Source: Brevundimonas sp. (lineage in GTDB: Bacteria; Pseudomonadota; Alphaproteobacteria; Caulobacterales; Caulobacteraceae). From it: 14,533 nucleotides of DNA. Under the pieces are notes generated by a model that was given only the letters and a program-made list of their open reading frames with translations, did no database searches and was not told the DNA's origin. A program made the translations under genes and the position numbers. Shown here one piece after another: positions 6,710 through 14,533 of the stretch (within the stretch, counting starts at the first letter, position 1; each line of letters starts with the position of its first letter). The DNA is taken from assembly GCA_015234495.1 (NCBI GenBank), contig JADGMZ010000282.1, forward strand, positions 1 to 14,533. Reading direction: 5' to 3'.

Positions 6710-6938
6710 GGGTCATGGGAAATCAATGAGTTGGCGATTTCGCCATGTCGACTCCGCGTCGCGGAGGCGGAGGATTCGGTTGTCAAAGACCCGGCGGCCG
6801 GGATGGACCGCCGGGGCAGTATGGGGCCGCGCTCTCCTCAGGCGCGCAGATTCGCCCGAGAAACGGCCAAGCCCTTGATCCGGCGCGGGTCCGGGCCCGC
6901 TATCGGACCACAATTCCGGAAATCGCCAGCAGGCGCGC

Positions 6939-8345
6939 CTAGGCCTGCATGGTCCAGTTGTCGACGCCCATGGCCGCCTGTTTGACGGCTTCCGAACGGG
7001 TCGGGTGCGGATGGCAGATGCGGGCGATGTCCTCGGCCGAACCGCCGAAGGCCATGGCCACGCAGGCCTCGCCGATCATCTCGCCGGCCTGCGGGCCGAG
7101 GATGTGGACGCCGAGGATGCGGTCGGTCGTGGCGTCGGCCAACACCTTGGCGAAGCCCTCGGTCTCGTGGTTGATCTTGGCCCGGCTGTTGGCGCTGAAG
7201 GGGAATTTGCCGCTCTTGTAGGCGATCCCCGCCTCCTTCAGCTGCTCCTCTGTCTTGCCGACCCAGGCCACTTCCGGGCTGGTGTAGACGACGCTCGGCA
7301 CCAGATCGTAGTCGACGTGCCCGGCCTTGCCGGCGATCAGCTCGATCACCGCCACCGAGTCCTCCTCGGCCTTGTGCGCCAGCATCGGGCCGTAGGTGAC
7401 GTCGCCGATCACCCAGACGCCCTCGGCCACCTTGAAGTGGTCGTTGGCGATGAAGCCGCGCTTGTCGGTCTGGACGCCCACCGTCTCGAGGCCCAGGCCC
7501 TCGGTGTAGGGGCGGCGTCCGATGGCCACCAGAACAACGTCGCCCTTCAAGGTCTCGGCCGCGCCGCCGGCGGCCGGCTCGACGGTCAGCTCCACCCCGT
7601 CCTTCGAGGTCTTCGCCCCCGTCACCTTCGACCCCAGCTTGAAGCTCATGCCCTGTTTGGTCAGGGCGCGCTGGAAGGCCTTGGCCACGTCGGCGTCCAT
7701 GCCGGGGGTGATGCGGTCGAGGTATTCGACCACCGTCACCTCGGCGCCCAGCCGGCGCCACACCGAGCCCAGCTCCAGGCCGATGATGCCGGCCCCGATC
7801 ACGATCAGCCGCTTCGGCACGGCCGTCAGCGACAGGGCGCCGGTGGAATCGATCACCTTGCCGTCCTCGAAGGCCACGCCGGGCAACGGCGTCGGCTCGG
7901 AACCGGTGGCGATGACGATGTTGCTCGCCGACAGGGTCGAGGTCGCGCCGTCGGCGGCGGTCACCTCGACCTTGCCCGGCCCGGTGATCCGGCCGCGGCC
8001 CTTCACCCAGTCGACCTTGTTCTTCTTGAACAGGAATTCGATGCCCTTGGTCAGGGCCCCGACACTGTCGGCCTTCTGGCCCATCATGGCGGCGAGGTTC
8101 AGCCTGGGACCGTCGACCTCGATGCCGAGACCGGCGAACTGCTTGCCGGCCATCTCGTAGAGCTCGGAGGCGTGGAGCAGCGCCTTGGAGGGCATGCAGC
8201 CGACGTTCAGGCAGGTGCCGCCGAGGGTGTCGCGCATTTCGACGCAGGCGGCCTTCAGGCCCAGCTGCCCGGCCCGGATGGCGGCGTTGTAGCCGCCCGG
8301 CCCGCCGCCGATGATGACGACATCGTAGGAAGCGGCTTCGGCCAT
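6939..8345 (-). CDS. lpdA: Dihydrolipoyl dehydrogenase (E3)
   Basis: This flavoprotein reoxidises dihydrolipoyl groups of 2-oxoacid dehydrogenase complexes (pyruvate, 2-oxoglutarate) and reduces NAD+. The 468-residue length is standard, without an N-terminal lipoyl domain. FAD-binding G-G-G-P-G-G is at 13-18, the redox disulfide C45/C50 in GGTCLNVGC, the NAD motif GAGIIG at 184-189, the second FAD motif around WVIGDV (311-316), and the catalytic dyad H447/E452 in HPHPTRSE from the dimer partner. No E1 or E2 genes are in the window. The ATG at 8345 has only a weak GAGAG upstream. A Caulobacter-type promoter with an embedded dyad lies at 8385-8412, so it is probably transcribed on its own. Confidence 0.96.
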   Translation of the reverse strand: MAEAASYDVVIIGGGPGGYNAAIRAGQLGLKAACVEMRDTLGGTCLNVGCMPSKALLHASELYEMAGKQFAGLGIEVDGPRLNLAAMMGQKADSVGALTKGIEFLFKKNKVDWVKGRGRITGPGKVEVTAADGATSTLSASNIVIATGSEPTPLPGVAFEDGKVIDSTGALSLTAVPKRLIVIGAGIIGLELGSVWRRLGAEVTVVEYLDRITPGMDADVAKAFQRALTKQGMSFKLGSKVTGAKTSKDGVELTVEPAAGGAAETLKGDVVLVAIGRRPYTEGLGLETVGVQTDKRGFIANDHFKVAEGVWVIGDVTYGPMLAHKAEEDSVAVIELIAGKAGHVDYDLVPSVVYTSPEVAWVGKTEEQLKEAGIAYKSGKFPFSANSRAKINHETEGFAKVLADATTDRILGVHILGPQAGEMIGEACVAMAFGGSAEDIARICHPHPTRSEAVKQAAMGVDNWTMQA

Positions 8346-8384
8346 GAGGTCTCTCGTTTGTTGGGGCGCAGGGGGAGCGCGCGG

Positions 8385-8412
8385 AACCTAGCGACGCGCC
8401 GGGGCGCGTCAA
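8385..8412 (-). promoter_or_regulatory. Probable housekeeping promoter of lpdA
   Basis: On the minus strand TTGACGC (8412-8406), 13 bases, then GCTAGGTT (8392-8385) fits the Caulobacter housekeeping-sigma pattern TTGACGS-N10-14-GCTANAWC, apart from two positions in the downstream box. Transcription would start near 8378, about 33 bases before the lpdA ATG. The spacer is a perfect palindrome (8393-8410). Confidence 0.6.
8393..8410. promoter_or_regulatory. Perfect 8+8 bp dyad inside the lpdA promoter; candidate operator
   Basis: GACGCGCC (8393-8400) and GGCGCGTC (8403-8410) are exact reverse complements around a 2-base centre. The dyad covers the -35 TGACG and the whole spacer, where a bound regulator would block RNA polymerase. 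Which protein binds is unknown; GC-rich palindromes also arise by chance in such DNA. Confidence 0.45.
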
Positions 8413-8430
8413 CCGTCGGACCCGATATAG

Positions 8431-8444
8431 GCGGCCTTGGCCGC
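8431..8444 (-). terminator. Hairpin directly after the four-helix membrane gene
   Basis: GCGGCC (8431-8436) pairs with GGCCGC (8439-8444) around a 2-base loop, ending 1 base from the TAA at 8446-8448. No T run follows on the minus strand, so it may be an mRNA 3'-end structure rather than an efficient terminator. It separates this gene from the lpdA promoter. Confidence 0.35.
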
Positions 8445-8445
8445 T

Positions 8446-8928
8446 TTAGTAGGCGAACTGTCCGGGCGTGCGCGGCCGCCGGATGCGGCGGCCGGCGATG
8501 ACCACCAGCACGCCCAGCACCACCAGGACGCCGAGGGTCAGGTAGACCGGATCCATGGGCAGGCTGGAGGCCGCCGCGGGCGCGGACATGGTAGCCGGTC
8601 CGGCGCCGGCCGCCTCGCCGCCCTGGTGGTCCAGCGCCACGCGCAGCGCGGCGTCGGCGAGGAAGGCGAGGAAATAGGCCACGGCGGCCTTTGAATTCCC
8701 CGCCCCGAGCATCAGGGCGGAGATCACATACAGACCGATGGCGCCGGCCCACAGCGCCCAGGACGGCAGGAAGCCGAACAATTCGCCGCCGCCCTGCGCC
8801 TCGGCGCCCGCGCGCAGCGTCGCGGTTTCGGGACCGGCGCCTTCGATGAAGGGCGACAGGAACGGCCAGGCCAGCCAGCCGGCGTACGCCAGCACGGCAG
8901 CCACGACGACGAAACGCAACAGCTTCAT
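8446..8928 (-). CDS. Four-helix integral membrane protein, 160 aa
   Basis: Hydrophobic helices lie at about residues 4-24, 56-76, 80-98 and 127-146, with a basic C-terminal tail (RRIRRPR). A soluble Gly/Ala-rich linker (100-125) precedes the last helix. I chose the ATG at 8928 because GGGAGGG (8935-8941) lies 6 bases upstream; an earlier in-frame start at 8943 would fall beyond this ribosome site. The sequence TAGAAT (8961-8956, minus) could be a -10 box, though no good -35 accompanies it. The start is 65 bp from the end of the kinase gene on the same strand. I do not recognise the family and propose no function. Confidence 0.82.
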   Translation of the reverse strand: MKLLRFVVVAAVLAYAGWLAWPFLSPFIEGAGPETATLRAGAEAQGGGELFGFLPSWALWAGAIGLYVISALMLGAGNSKAAVAYFLAFLADAALRVALDHQGGEAAGAGPATMSAPAAASSLPMDPVYLTLGVLVVLGVLVVIAGRRIRRPRTPGQFAY

Positions 8929-8993
8929 GACAGACCCTCCCACAGACCGTTAACCATTCTACACCGCTACGCTGGCGGCGCCAGCAGTACGGC

Positions 8994-10826
<1,833 letters not shown>

Positions 10827-10883
10827 GCGCCCCGACTGTCCCGTTCTGGCGCCCCGCGGCGCCGCTCGGGCGATACCCTGCAA

Positions 10884-10914
10884 ATGGCGAACCGAACCGT
10901 ACCGCTTTCGCCAT
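10884..10914. repeat. Perfect 8-bp inverted repeat between TMEM175-like and kinase genes
   Basis: ATGGCGAA (10884-10891) and TTCGCCAT (10907-10914) are exact reverse complements with a 15-base loop. They lie in the 96-bp gap after the TMEM175-like stop (10923-10925) and before the kinase start. No T run follows. It may be a transcript 3' hairpin or a protein-binding site. The adjacent TTG at 10883 is therefore an unlikely start for the kinase. Confidence 0.45.
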
Positions 10915-10922
10915 CGAGGCGA

Positions 10923-11666
10923 CTAGACGGGCGGCCCCGCCCCGTCCAGCGCGGTCGCCGGTTCGGAGCCGCCGGCGGGGGCGCGCCGCGCCTGCCGGCG
11001 GTCCGCCAGGGCGAACAGCCAGATGCCCAGCGGCATGATCCAGTAGGTGACCCCGGGCAGCCACGGGGCGGCCGGCAGCAGCGGGGTCAGCGCCACGGCG
11101 CCGGAGACCACGCCCGTTGCCGCCGCCAGCGTCCAGGTCCGCGCCCACGAGCGGGCCGCGGCGCCACGCGGATCGCCGGGCTGCAGCCCCTCGCCCGCGT
11201 GCCGGAACAGCAGGACATACAGCCCCGACAGCAGGGAGAAGCCGAAGCCGTAGATCGCATAGGTCCAGCCCAGCTCGCCGAAGCTGGAGATCAGGCCGCC
11301 GCCCGGCAGCCGTCCGCCGGACATGAAATGCAGCGCCGTCTCGGTCAGCAGCCGCAGCGGGAAGACGAACACCAGCACCGCGAACACCACCGCCAGGCTG
11401 AGCAGGGTGGCCCGGCCGTCGCGCCGGGGGCCCAGCGCCGACCAGGTCCGGTGGGCGATCCAGAACAGGACGATCAGGGCGAAGCCGGCGAGAAAGGCGG
11501 GAATGCGCGCCAGCGCCCGCAACAGGTCGTCGAAGGATCGCAGCGGCTCTCCGCCGGCGATGATCAGCAGCGACACGGCGAAGGCGAAGGCGGCGTCCAC
11601 GAAGGCGTCCAGCCGCTGCGTCTCGGTCGGGCGAAAGCCGGTCTTCGCGACAGTGGTCTCGTCCAT
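10923..11666 (-). CDS. TMEM175-like (DUF1211) membrane protein
   Basis: The 247-residue protein has six predicted helices at about 21-37, 54-70, 86-107, 132-154, 176-197 and 203-221. Its first helix carries R-L-D-A-F-V-D-A-A-F-A-F (18-29), aligning with the R-x-x-x-F-S-D-x-x-F-A-I signature of bacterial TMEM175 potassium channels, but the Ser is Val here. Bacterial TMEM175 proteins form tetramers in the inner membrane; whether this one conducts K+ is uncertain. The ATG at 11666 is chosen because GGGGAGG lies 5 bases upstream; an upstream frame start at 11723 lacks this. It follows the beta-hydroxylase gene by 66 bp on the same strand. The C-terminal tail (222-247) is soluble and Pro/Ala-rich. 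Confidence 0.75.
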   Translation of the reverse strand: MDETTVAKTGFRPTETQRLDAFVDAAFAFAVSLLIIAGGEPLRSFDDLLRALARIPAFLAGFALIVLFWIAHRTWSALGPRRDGRATLLSLAVVFAVLVFVFPLRLLTETALHFMSGGRLPGGGLISSFGELGWTYAIYGFGFSLLSGLYVLLFRHAGEGLQPGDPRGAAARSWARTWTLAAATGVVSGAVALTPLLPAAPWLPGVTYWIMPLGIWLFALADRRQARRAPAGGSEPATALDGAGPPV

Positions 11667-11732
11667 GGCGGCCTCCCCTGCCGATCCCGGACGAACGGTG
11701 ATCGATTCAGGGCCGCGGGGCAACGGCCGGCG

Positions 11733-12905
11733 TCAGTCCCAGGCGGACTTCTGCGGCGAGAAGGCGTCCATGGCCTCCAGCAAGGCGGCCACCAGCCCCC
11801 GCTCCTCCTCGCTCAGCTCGGGTCGCCAGATGTCGAAGATGAGCACCACACGGGCGCGGTCGCTGTCGTTCCTGGCCTCGTGCTCGATGGTGTCGTCGAA
11901 GGCCCAGCATTTGCCCCGCTCCCAGGCGCGCACCTCGTTGCCGACGCGGAAGCGGCAGTCGGGCGGCACGATCAGCGGCAGGTGGCAGACCAGCCGGGTG
12001 TTGACGAAGCCGGTGTGCGGCTGGATGTGCGCCCCGGCCTTGAGCTGCGAGAACATGATCTGCGGCGAGCGGCCGCCGACCCGGCACAGGGGGGCGTGCT
12101 GCAGCGCCGCCATGGTCTGCGGGCAGCGCGCGGCCTCGGCCGTCTCGGCGCCGTCCTTCCACAGGAAGCAGCTGCTCCAGTCCATGCTGTCGATGAGCGG
12201 ATAGTCGGGCCGGTTGGGCAGGCCGGGCCGGGTCTTCAGATAGGGGGCGAAGGCCGACTGGTCCTCGAGCACGGCGTTGAGCTCGGCGGTGATGGCGTCG
12301 GTCGCCGCCTCCACCGCGTCCATCCACGGAAACTGCTCGCGCGGGTAGAACTGGATGTTGGGCAGCTCCGGGTAATAGAGCGCCTGCGGCTGCTGCAGAT
12401 AGGGCTGGCGGCGGCCGGTGAGGATGTCGAGGGCGTGGGTGAAGCGGCGGTCGGAGCGGCCCTCGGCGTAGCCGGCGGCGGCCAGATGGTCGGCGACCGT
12501 GTCCGCCATGCCGGTGGCGATCCGCGCCTGGGCGGCGCGGGCGCGCTGCAGGCCCTCGGCCAGGTCCGGCGGTAGCGACGGCCGGTCGCCGGCGAGGCGG
12601 ACCAGGGCGTTGAAATAGATGCCGGCCTCGCGGTGGGCGCCTCGCGCCGCCAGCACCTCGGCCTTGGCGAGGGAGCCGCGCAGGCTGCGGGCGTTGAGGA
12701 CAAGGGCGCGGTCGGCCGCCGTCCCGGCCGCGTCGAGGTCGCCGAGGCGCAGGCAGCACATGGCCAGCAGGGCCCAGGCGTCGGCGTCGGCCCCGGCGCC
12801 GCCGATGACCGCCTCGTCCAGCCGGGCGCGGGCCGAGGCCCAGTCGCCGGAGCGATAGGCGGAGACCGCGGACTGGAGCAGCTGGAGCGGCGAGGCGGAG
12901 GTCAT
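11733..12905 (-). CDS. TPR plus aspartyl/asparaginyl beta-hydroxylase domain protein
   Basis: Residues 8-110 form about three TPR-like helix pairs (for example Y17-R-S-G-D-W, L54-G-D-L-D-A-A). Residues 180-362 are an AspH-type 2-oxoglutarate/Fe(II) dioxygenase. H297 (in PHTGFVNTR), H308, H342 (in FDDTIEHE) and R352 (in ARVVLIFD) have the same spacing as the iron ligands, second-shell His and 2-oxoglutarate-binding Arg of human AspH (H679, H690, H725, R735). The AspH type uses only two His ligands. The bacterial substrate is unknown; the TPR part probably binds the target protein or peptide. The ATG at 12905 lacks a strong ribosome site. Domain order (TPR then hydroxylase) matches eukaryotic AspH in outline but without its membrane anchor. 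Confidence 0.88.
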   Translation of the reverse strand: MTSASPLQLLQSAVSAYRSGDWASARARLDEAVIGGAGADADAWALLAMCCLRLGDLDAAGTAADRALVLNARSLRGSLAKAEVLAARGAHREAGIYFNALVRLAGDRPSLPPDLAEGLQRARAAQARIATGMADTVADHLAAAGYAEGRSDRRFTHALDILTGRRQPYLQQPQALYYPELPNIQFYPREQFPWMDAVEAATDAITAELNAVLEDQSAFAPYLKTRPGLPNRPDYPLIDSMDWSSCFLWKDGAETAEAARCPQTMAALQHAPLCRVGGRSPQIMFSQLKAGAHIQPHTGFVNTRLVCHLPLIVPPDCRFRVGNEVRAWERGKCWAFDDTIEHEARNDSDRARVVLIFDIWRPELSEEERGLVAALLEAMDAFSPQKSAWD

Positions 12906-12956
12906 GTCCGTTCGTAGCCGGGCCGGGAGCCTGTCTCAACAGCAGAGGTCAGGGCC

Positions 12957-12988
12957 GAAAACAGGAAGGGCCCGGCCGGAGCCGGGCC
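12957..12988 (-). terminator. Duplicated tRNA terminator hairpin (copy 1)
   Basis: GGCCCGGC (12969-12976) and GCCGGGCC (12981-12988) pair around CGGA; on the minus strand TTCCTGTTTT follows. It is the older or decayed counterpart of the terminator at 13070-13103 and would act as a second stop after the tRNA. Confidence 0.6.
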
Positions 12989-13002
12989 GTCTTCGTTTCG
13001 AC

Positions 13003-13047
13003 TGGAGCGGGCGAGGCGATTCGAACGCCCGACCCTCACCTTGGCAA
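13003..13047 (-). pseudogene. Partial tRNA-Gly, 3' half only
   Basis: On the minus strand the 45 bases from TTGCCAA (anticodon loop) through the T arm, the acceptor 3' strand and CCA are identical to the functional tRNA-Gly at 13116-13190. The acceptor 5' strand, D arm and 5' anticodon stem are missing, so it cannot fold as a tRNA. It could be transcribed as read-through from the intact gene. Confidence 0.85.
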
Positions 13048-13069
13048 TCTGGCGGCGGCCCATGGCGCC

Positions 13070-13103
13070 GAAAACAGGAAAGGCCCGGCCGGAGCCGGGC
13101 CTT
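13070..13103 (-). terminator. Rho-independent terminator of tRNA-Gly
   Basis: AAGGCCCGGC (13080-13089) and GCCGGGCCTT (13094-13103) form a perfect 10-bp stem with a 4-base loop. On the minus strand the stem is followed by TCCTGTTTTCGG. It begins 12 bases after the tRNA CCA end. Confidence 0.75.
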
Positions 13104-13115
13104 CTTCGTTTCGAC

Positions 13116-13190
13116 TGGAGCGGGCGAGGCGATTCGAACGCCCGACCCTCACCTTGGCAAGGTGATGCTCTACCCCTGAGCTACGCCCGC
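13116..13190 (-). tRNA. tRNA-Gly, anticodon GCC, CCA encoded
   Basis: The minus strand folds as a cloverleaf of 75 bases: acceptor GCGGGCG/CGCCCGC, D arm GCTC/GAGC with loop AGGGGTA, anticodon stem TCACC/GGTGA with loop TTGCCAA, T arm GGGCG/CGCCT with loop TTCGAAT, discriminator T, then CCA. It reads glycine codons GGC/GGU, very frequent in this genome. A promoter-like pair lies at 13209-13238 and a strong terminator follows. Its 3' half is duplicated at 13003-13047. Confidence 0.97.
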
Positions 13191-13208
13191 GCTTCAGTCG
13201 AGGGCGGG

Positions 13209-13238
13209 CCTATACCGGACCCGCGCGGCCCCTCGCAA
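13209..13238 (-). promoter_or_regulatory. Probable promoter of tRNA-Gly
   Basis: On the minus strand TTGCGA (13238-13233), 18 bases, then TATAGG (13214-13209) gives four of six matches in each sigma-70-type box. The start would fall near 13202, about 12 bases before the mature tRNA 5' end. It lies directly after the terminator of the upstream gene. Confidence 0.45.
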
Positions 13239-13246
13239 GCCCTATC

Positions 13247-13275
13247 GAAGAAAAACTGCGCTCAAGCAGCGAGCG
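13247..13275 (-). terminator. Probable terminator of the short-chain dehydrogenase gene
   Basis: On the minus strand CGCTC and GAGCG (13275-13271 and 13263-13259) pair around a 7-base loop, followed 3 bases later by TTTTTCTTC (13255-13247). The stem is short, but the T run is the best in the region and lies between the dehydrogenase stop (13310) and the tRNA promoter, as expected. Confidence 0.5.
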
Positions 13276-13309
13276 ACCGCGTCGCGAGCGATAGCGCCCC
13301 CGTCTCGCC

Positions 13310-14092
13310 TCAGCGAGGCGCGAGGCGAATTGCCCCGTCGAGGCGGATGCATTCGCCGTTGATGTAGACGTTGCGGGCCAGCTCCAGCACCAGGGAGGCG
13401 TAGTCGGCCGGCGTGCCCAGTCGGCTCGGGAAGGGGATGGCGGCGGCCAGGGCGTCCTGGATCTTCTGGTCCATGCCGGCCATCATCGGCGTCCACATGA
13501 TGCCGGGCAGGATGGTGTTGCAGCGGACGCCTTCCTGGGCCAGGTCGCGGGCCACCGGCAGGGTCATGGCGTAGACACCGCCCTTGGACGCCGAATAGGC
13601 GGCCTGGCCGATCTGGCCGTCCTGGGCCGCCACCGAGGCGGTGTTGACGATCAGGCCGCGCTCGCCGTCGGCCATGGGCTCCAGCGTCACCATGCCGGCC
13701 GCCGACTGCGACAGGACGCGGAAGGTGCCGAACAGATTGACCCGCACGGTGCGTTCGAACTGGGCCATGTCGTGGGCGCGGATCTCGCCGGTGTCCTTCT
13801 TGCGCGAGACGGTCTTCTGGCCGGTCGCGATGCCGGCGCAGTTGACGGTGAGGCGCTCCTGGCCGTGGGCGGCGCGGGCCTTTTCGAAGGCGGCGGCGAC
13901 CGAGGCGTCGTCGGTGACGTCGACCTTGCAGAACACGCCGCCGATCTCGGCCGCGATGCGCTCGCCGGCCGCCTCGTTGAGGTCGAACAGGGCGACCCGG
14001 GCGCCGGTGGCGGCGATGGCGCGCACCGTGCCCTCGCCGAGCCCCGAGGCCCCGCCGGTCACCACTGCGGCGATGCTGCTGTCGAGTTTCAT
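13310..14092 (-). CDS. Short-chain dehydrogenase, 3-hydroxyacyl-CoA dehydrogenase type II-like
   Basis: The 260-residue classical SDR has the cofactor motif TGGASGLG (12-19), D37 at the end of strand 2 (NAD preference), N84-C-A-G, N119, and the catalytic S153, Y166 and K170 (YSASK). The segment around V98-T-G-E-I-x-x-H and the ending R-L-D-G-A-I-R-L resemble bacterial homologues of HSD17B10 (3-hydroxy-2-methylbutyryl-CoA / 3-hydroxyacyl-CoA dehydrogenase). I therefore expect a role in fatty-acid or branched amino-acid breakdown, but SDR substrate assignment from sequence is uncertain. The ATG at 14092 has AGGGGC upstream. It is divergent from the YkvA gene with 54 bp between starts. Confidence 0.9.
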   Translation of the reverse strand: MKLDSSIAAVVTGGASGLGEGTVRAIAATGARVALFDLNEAAGERIAAEIGGVFCKVDVTDDASVAAAFEKARAAHGQERLTVNCAGIATGQKTVSRKKDTGEIRAHDMAQFERTVRVNLFGTFRVLSQSAAGMVTLEPMADGERGLIVNTASVAAQDGQIGQAAYSASKGGVYAMTLPVARDLAQEGVRCNTILPGIMWTPMMAGMDQKIQDALAAAIPFPSRLGTPADYASLVLELARNVYINGECIRLDGAIRLAPR

Positions 14093-14146
14093 GGCGCGAG
14101 CCCCTATCTTGTCTGAACCTGAGTTTCGGCCGGGGGTTTAGCCGCC

Positions 14147-14533
14147 ATGTCCGTCAAAGCCAAACCCGTCACGCCCGAAGAGGCGCTGGACCCGTCCCGG
14201 GCCCTGGTCCCGTCGGTGCAGCGGGTCAACGAGGTCCGCGTCAGCAAAGGCTTCTGGCCCAAGATGCGGCGCACGGCCTCGAAGATTCCGTTCGCCGGCC
14301 AGGCCCTGTCGGTGTGGTTCGCGGCCCGCGATCCGGAGACGCCCGCGGCGGCCAAGGGGCTGATGCTGGGAGCGCTGGCCTATTTCGTCCTGCCCATCGA
14401 CGCCATTCCCGACATCTTCGCCGGCATCGGCTTCACCGACGACGCGGCGGTGATCGCCGCCCTGATCGCCACCCTCGGGGCCAACATCAAGCGGCGGCAC
14501 AGGGATCAGGCCGACGCCGCCCTGGAGCGGCTG
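14147..14533 (+). CDS. YkvA family (DUF1232) membrane-associated protein, 3' end outside the window
   Basis: From the ATG at 14147 the frame is open to the window end, giving 129 residues without a stop. The DUF1232 core lies at about 66-105: A-A-K-G-L-M-L-G-A-L-A-Y, the hydrophobic Y-F-V-L-P-I-D-A-I-P-D (79-89) and G-F-T-D-D-A (95-100), with a second hydrophobic segment to about 112. YkvA proteins are small and membrane-associated with no established role. The basic N-terminal part (27-60) precedes the core. No strong ribosome site is visible before the ATG. The gene is divergent from the short-chain dehydrogenase and may share its 54-bp control region. Confidence 0.88.
   Translation, partial: MSVKAKPVTPEEALDPSRALVPSVQRVNEVRVSKGFWPKMRRTASKIPFAGQALSVWFAARDPETPAAAKGLMLGALAYFVLPIDAIPDIFAGIGFTDDAAVIAALIATLGANIKRRHRDQADAALERL

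Larger units (their letters stand above)
6595..6938. other. Convergent intergenic gap without a convincing gene
   Basis: This 344-bp stretch separates the protease gene (+) from lpdA (-). It contains two triple-GTCGAC elements (about 6602-6636 and 6672-6709), a run of GGC triplets at 6636-6654 between them, a small hairpin TGGCGA-TT-TCGCCA (6732-6745), and a further GACTC site at 6750-6754. Short open frames on both strands (for example 65 codons at 6745-6942, plus) have Gly/Arg/Pro-rich composition and no clear ribosome site, so I do not call a gene. The right part, 6760-6938, shows nothing I recognise. Confidence 0.6.
12954..13160. repeat. 94-bp direct duplication containing tRNA-Gly 3' half and terminator
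   Basis: Bases 12954-13047 recur at 13067-13160, offset 113 bp, with two substitutions that I can find. Each copy holds the hairpin terminator and the tRNA-Gly sequence from the anticodon loop through the CCA end. Identity stops at TTGGCAA, in the anticodon loop; on that side copy 2 continues as the intact gene and copy 1 continues as unrelated sequence (13048-13066, 19 bp). This architecture resembles left and right attachment sites of an element that integrates in a tRNA gene, with the interior lost. Confidence 0.85.

Noticed and set aside
6745..6942. 65-codon plus-strand frame between the protease and lpdA
   Set aside because: Its composition is Gly/Arg/Pro-rich, with no ribosome site and no recognisable motif; it could be a relic, but I cannot support it.
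6838..8412. Second minus-strand frame across lpdA
   Set aside because: It is the shifted frame of lpdA with Arg/Gly/Pro-rich sequence; the true lpdA frame has all catalytic motifs.
10827..10883. TTG start at 10883 for the histidine kinase
   Set aside because: There is no Shine-Dalgarno sequence, and an inverted repeat lies directly upstream; the ATG at 10826 gives a normal short N-terminus before the membrane helix.
12904..13367. Plus-strand frames of 91 and 108 codons over the tRNA region
   Set aside because: They read through the antisense of tRNA-Gly and its duplicate; the repeated peptide comes from the duplication, not from a gene.

Overview
The window reads as chromosomal DNA of a high-GC alphaproteobacterium, most likely Caulobacterales and probably close to Brevundimonas. 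This rests on the very GC-rich third codon positions, the neighbourhood priA / transaldolase-like gene / DUF484 / xerC, a promoter before lpdA that fits the Caulobacter housekeeping pattern, and several CcrM-type GANTC sites. The genus call is inference. I see no prophage, CRISPR array, IS element, toxin-antitoxin pair or defence island.

Layout. Bases 1-325 are non-coding and hold a 74-bp-period direct repeat plus a strong palindrome. A small helix-turn-helix-like gene starts at 326 (+); its frame has no stop until 1477 and runs antisense through a 79-residue membrane protein gene (845-1084, -) and the end of priA. priA (1146-3308, -) is divergent, with only 30 bp between start codons, from a plus-strand run: transaldolase-family gene (3339-3992), DUF484 gene (4014-4712), xerC (4694-5623, overlapping DUF484) and an exported two-domain retropepsin-like protease (5674-6594). 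A 344-bp convergent gap follows. From 6939 almost everything is on the minus strand: lpdA, a four-helix membrane protein, an orphan PAS histidine kinase, a TMEM175-like membrane protein, a TPR plus aspartyl/asparaginyl beta-hydroxylase protein, tRNA-Gly(GCC), and a short-chain 3-hydroxyacyl-CoA-dehydrogenase-type enzyme. A YkvA/DUF1232 gene (14147 onward, +) leaves the window.

How the genes work together. The left half is chromosome maintenance (PriA replication restart, XerC dimer resolution) with a sugar-phosphate transferase embedded. The right half is mixed metabolism and envelope/signalling genes, mostly with their own ribosome sites and some with recognisable promoters or terminators, so it is not one long operon.

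Most interesting non-coding signals: (1) a repeated element, three GTCGAC palindromes at exact 9-bp spacing followed by a T-rich tail, found three times, each in a convergent junction and each oriented as an intrinsic terminator for the gene it follows; (2) a 94-bp duplication carrying the 3' half of tRNA-Gly and its terminator and breaking exactly in the anticodon loop, like an attachment-site scar; (3) a perfect 8+8 bp dyad inside the lpdA promoter; (4) a five-fold GGGGTC repeat inside the kinase gene with G-quadruplex potential. Most protein-level oddities concern missing or exchanged residues: PriA lacks three of eight zinc-binding cysteines, and the fsa-like enzyme carries transaldolase-type active-site residues.
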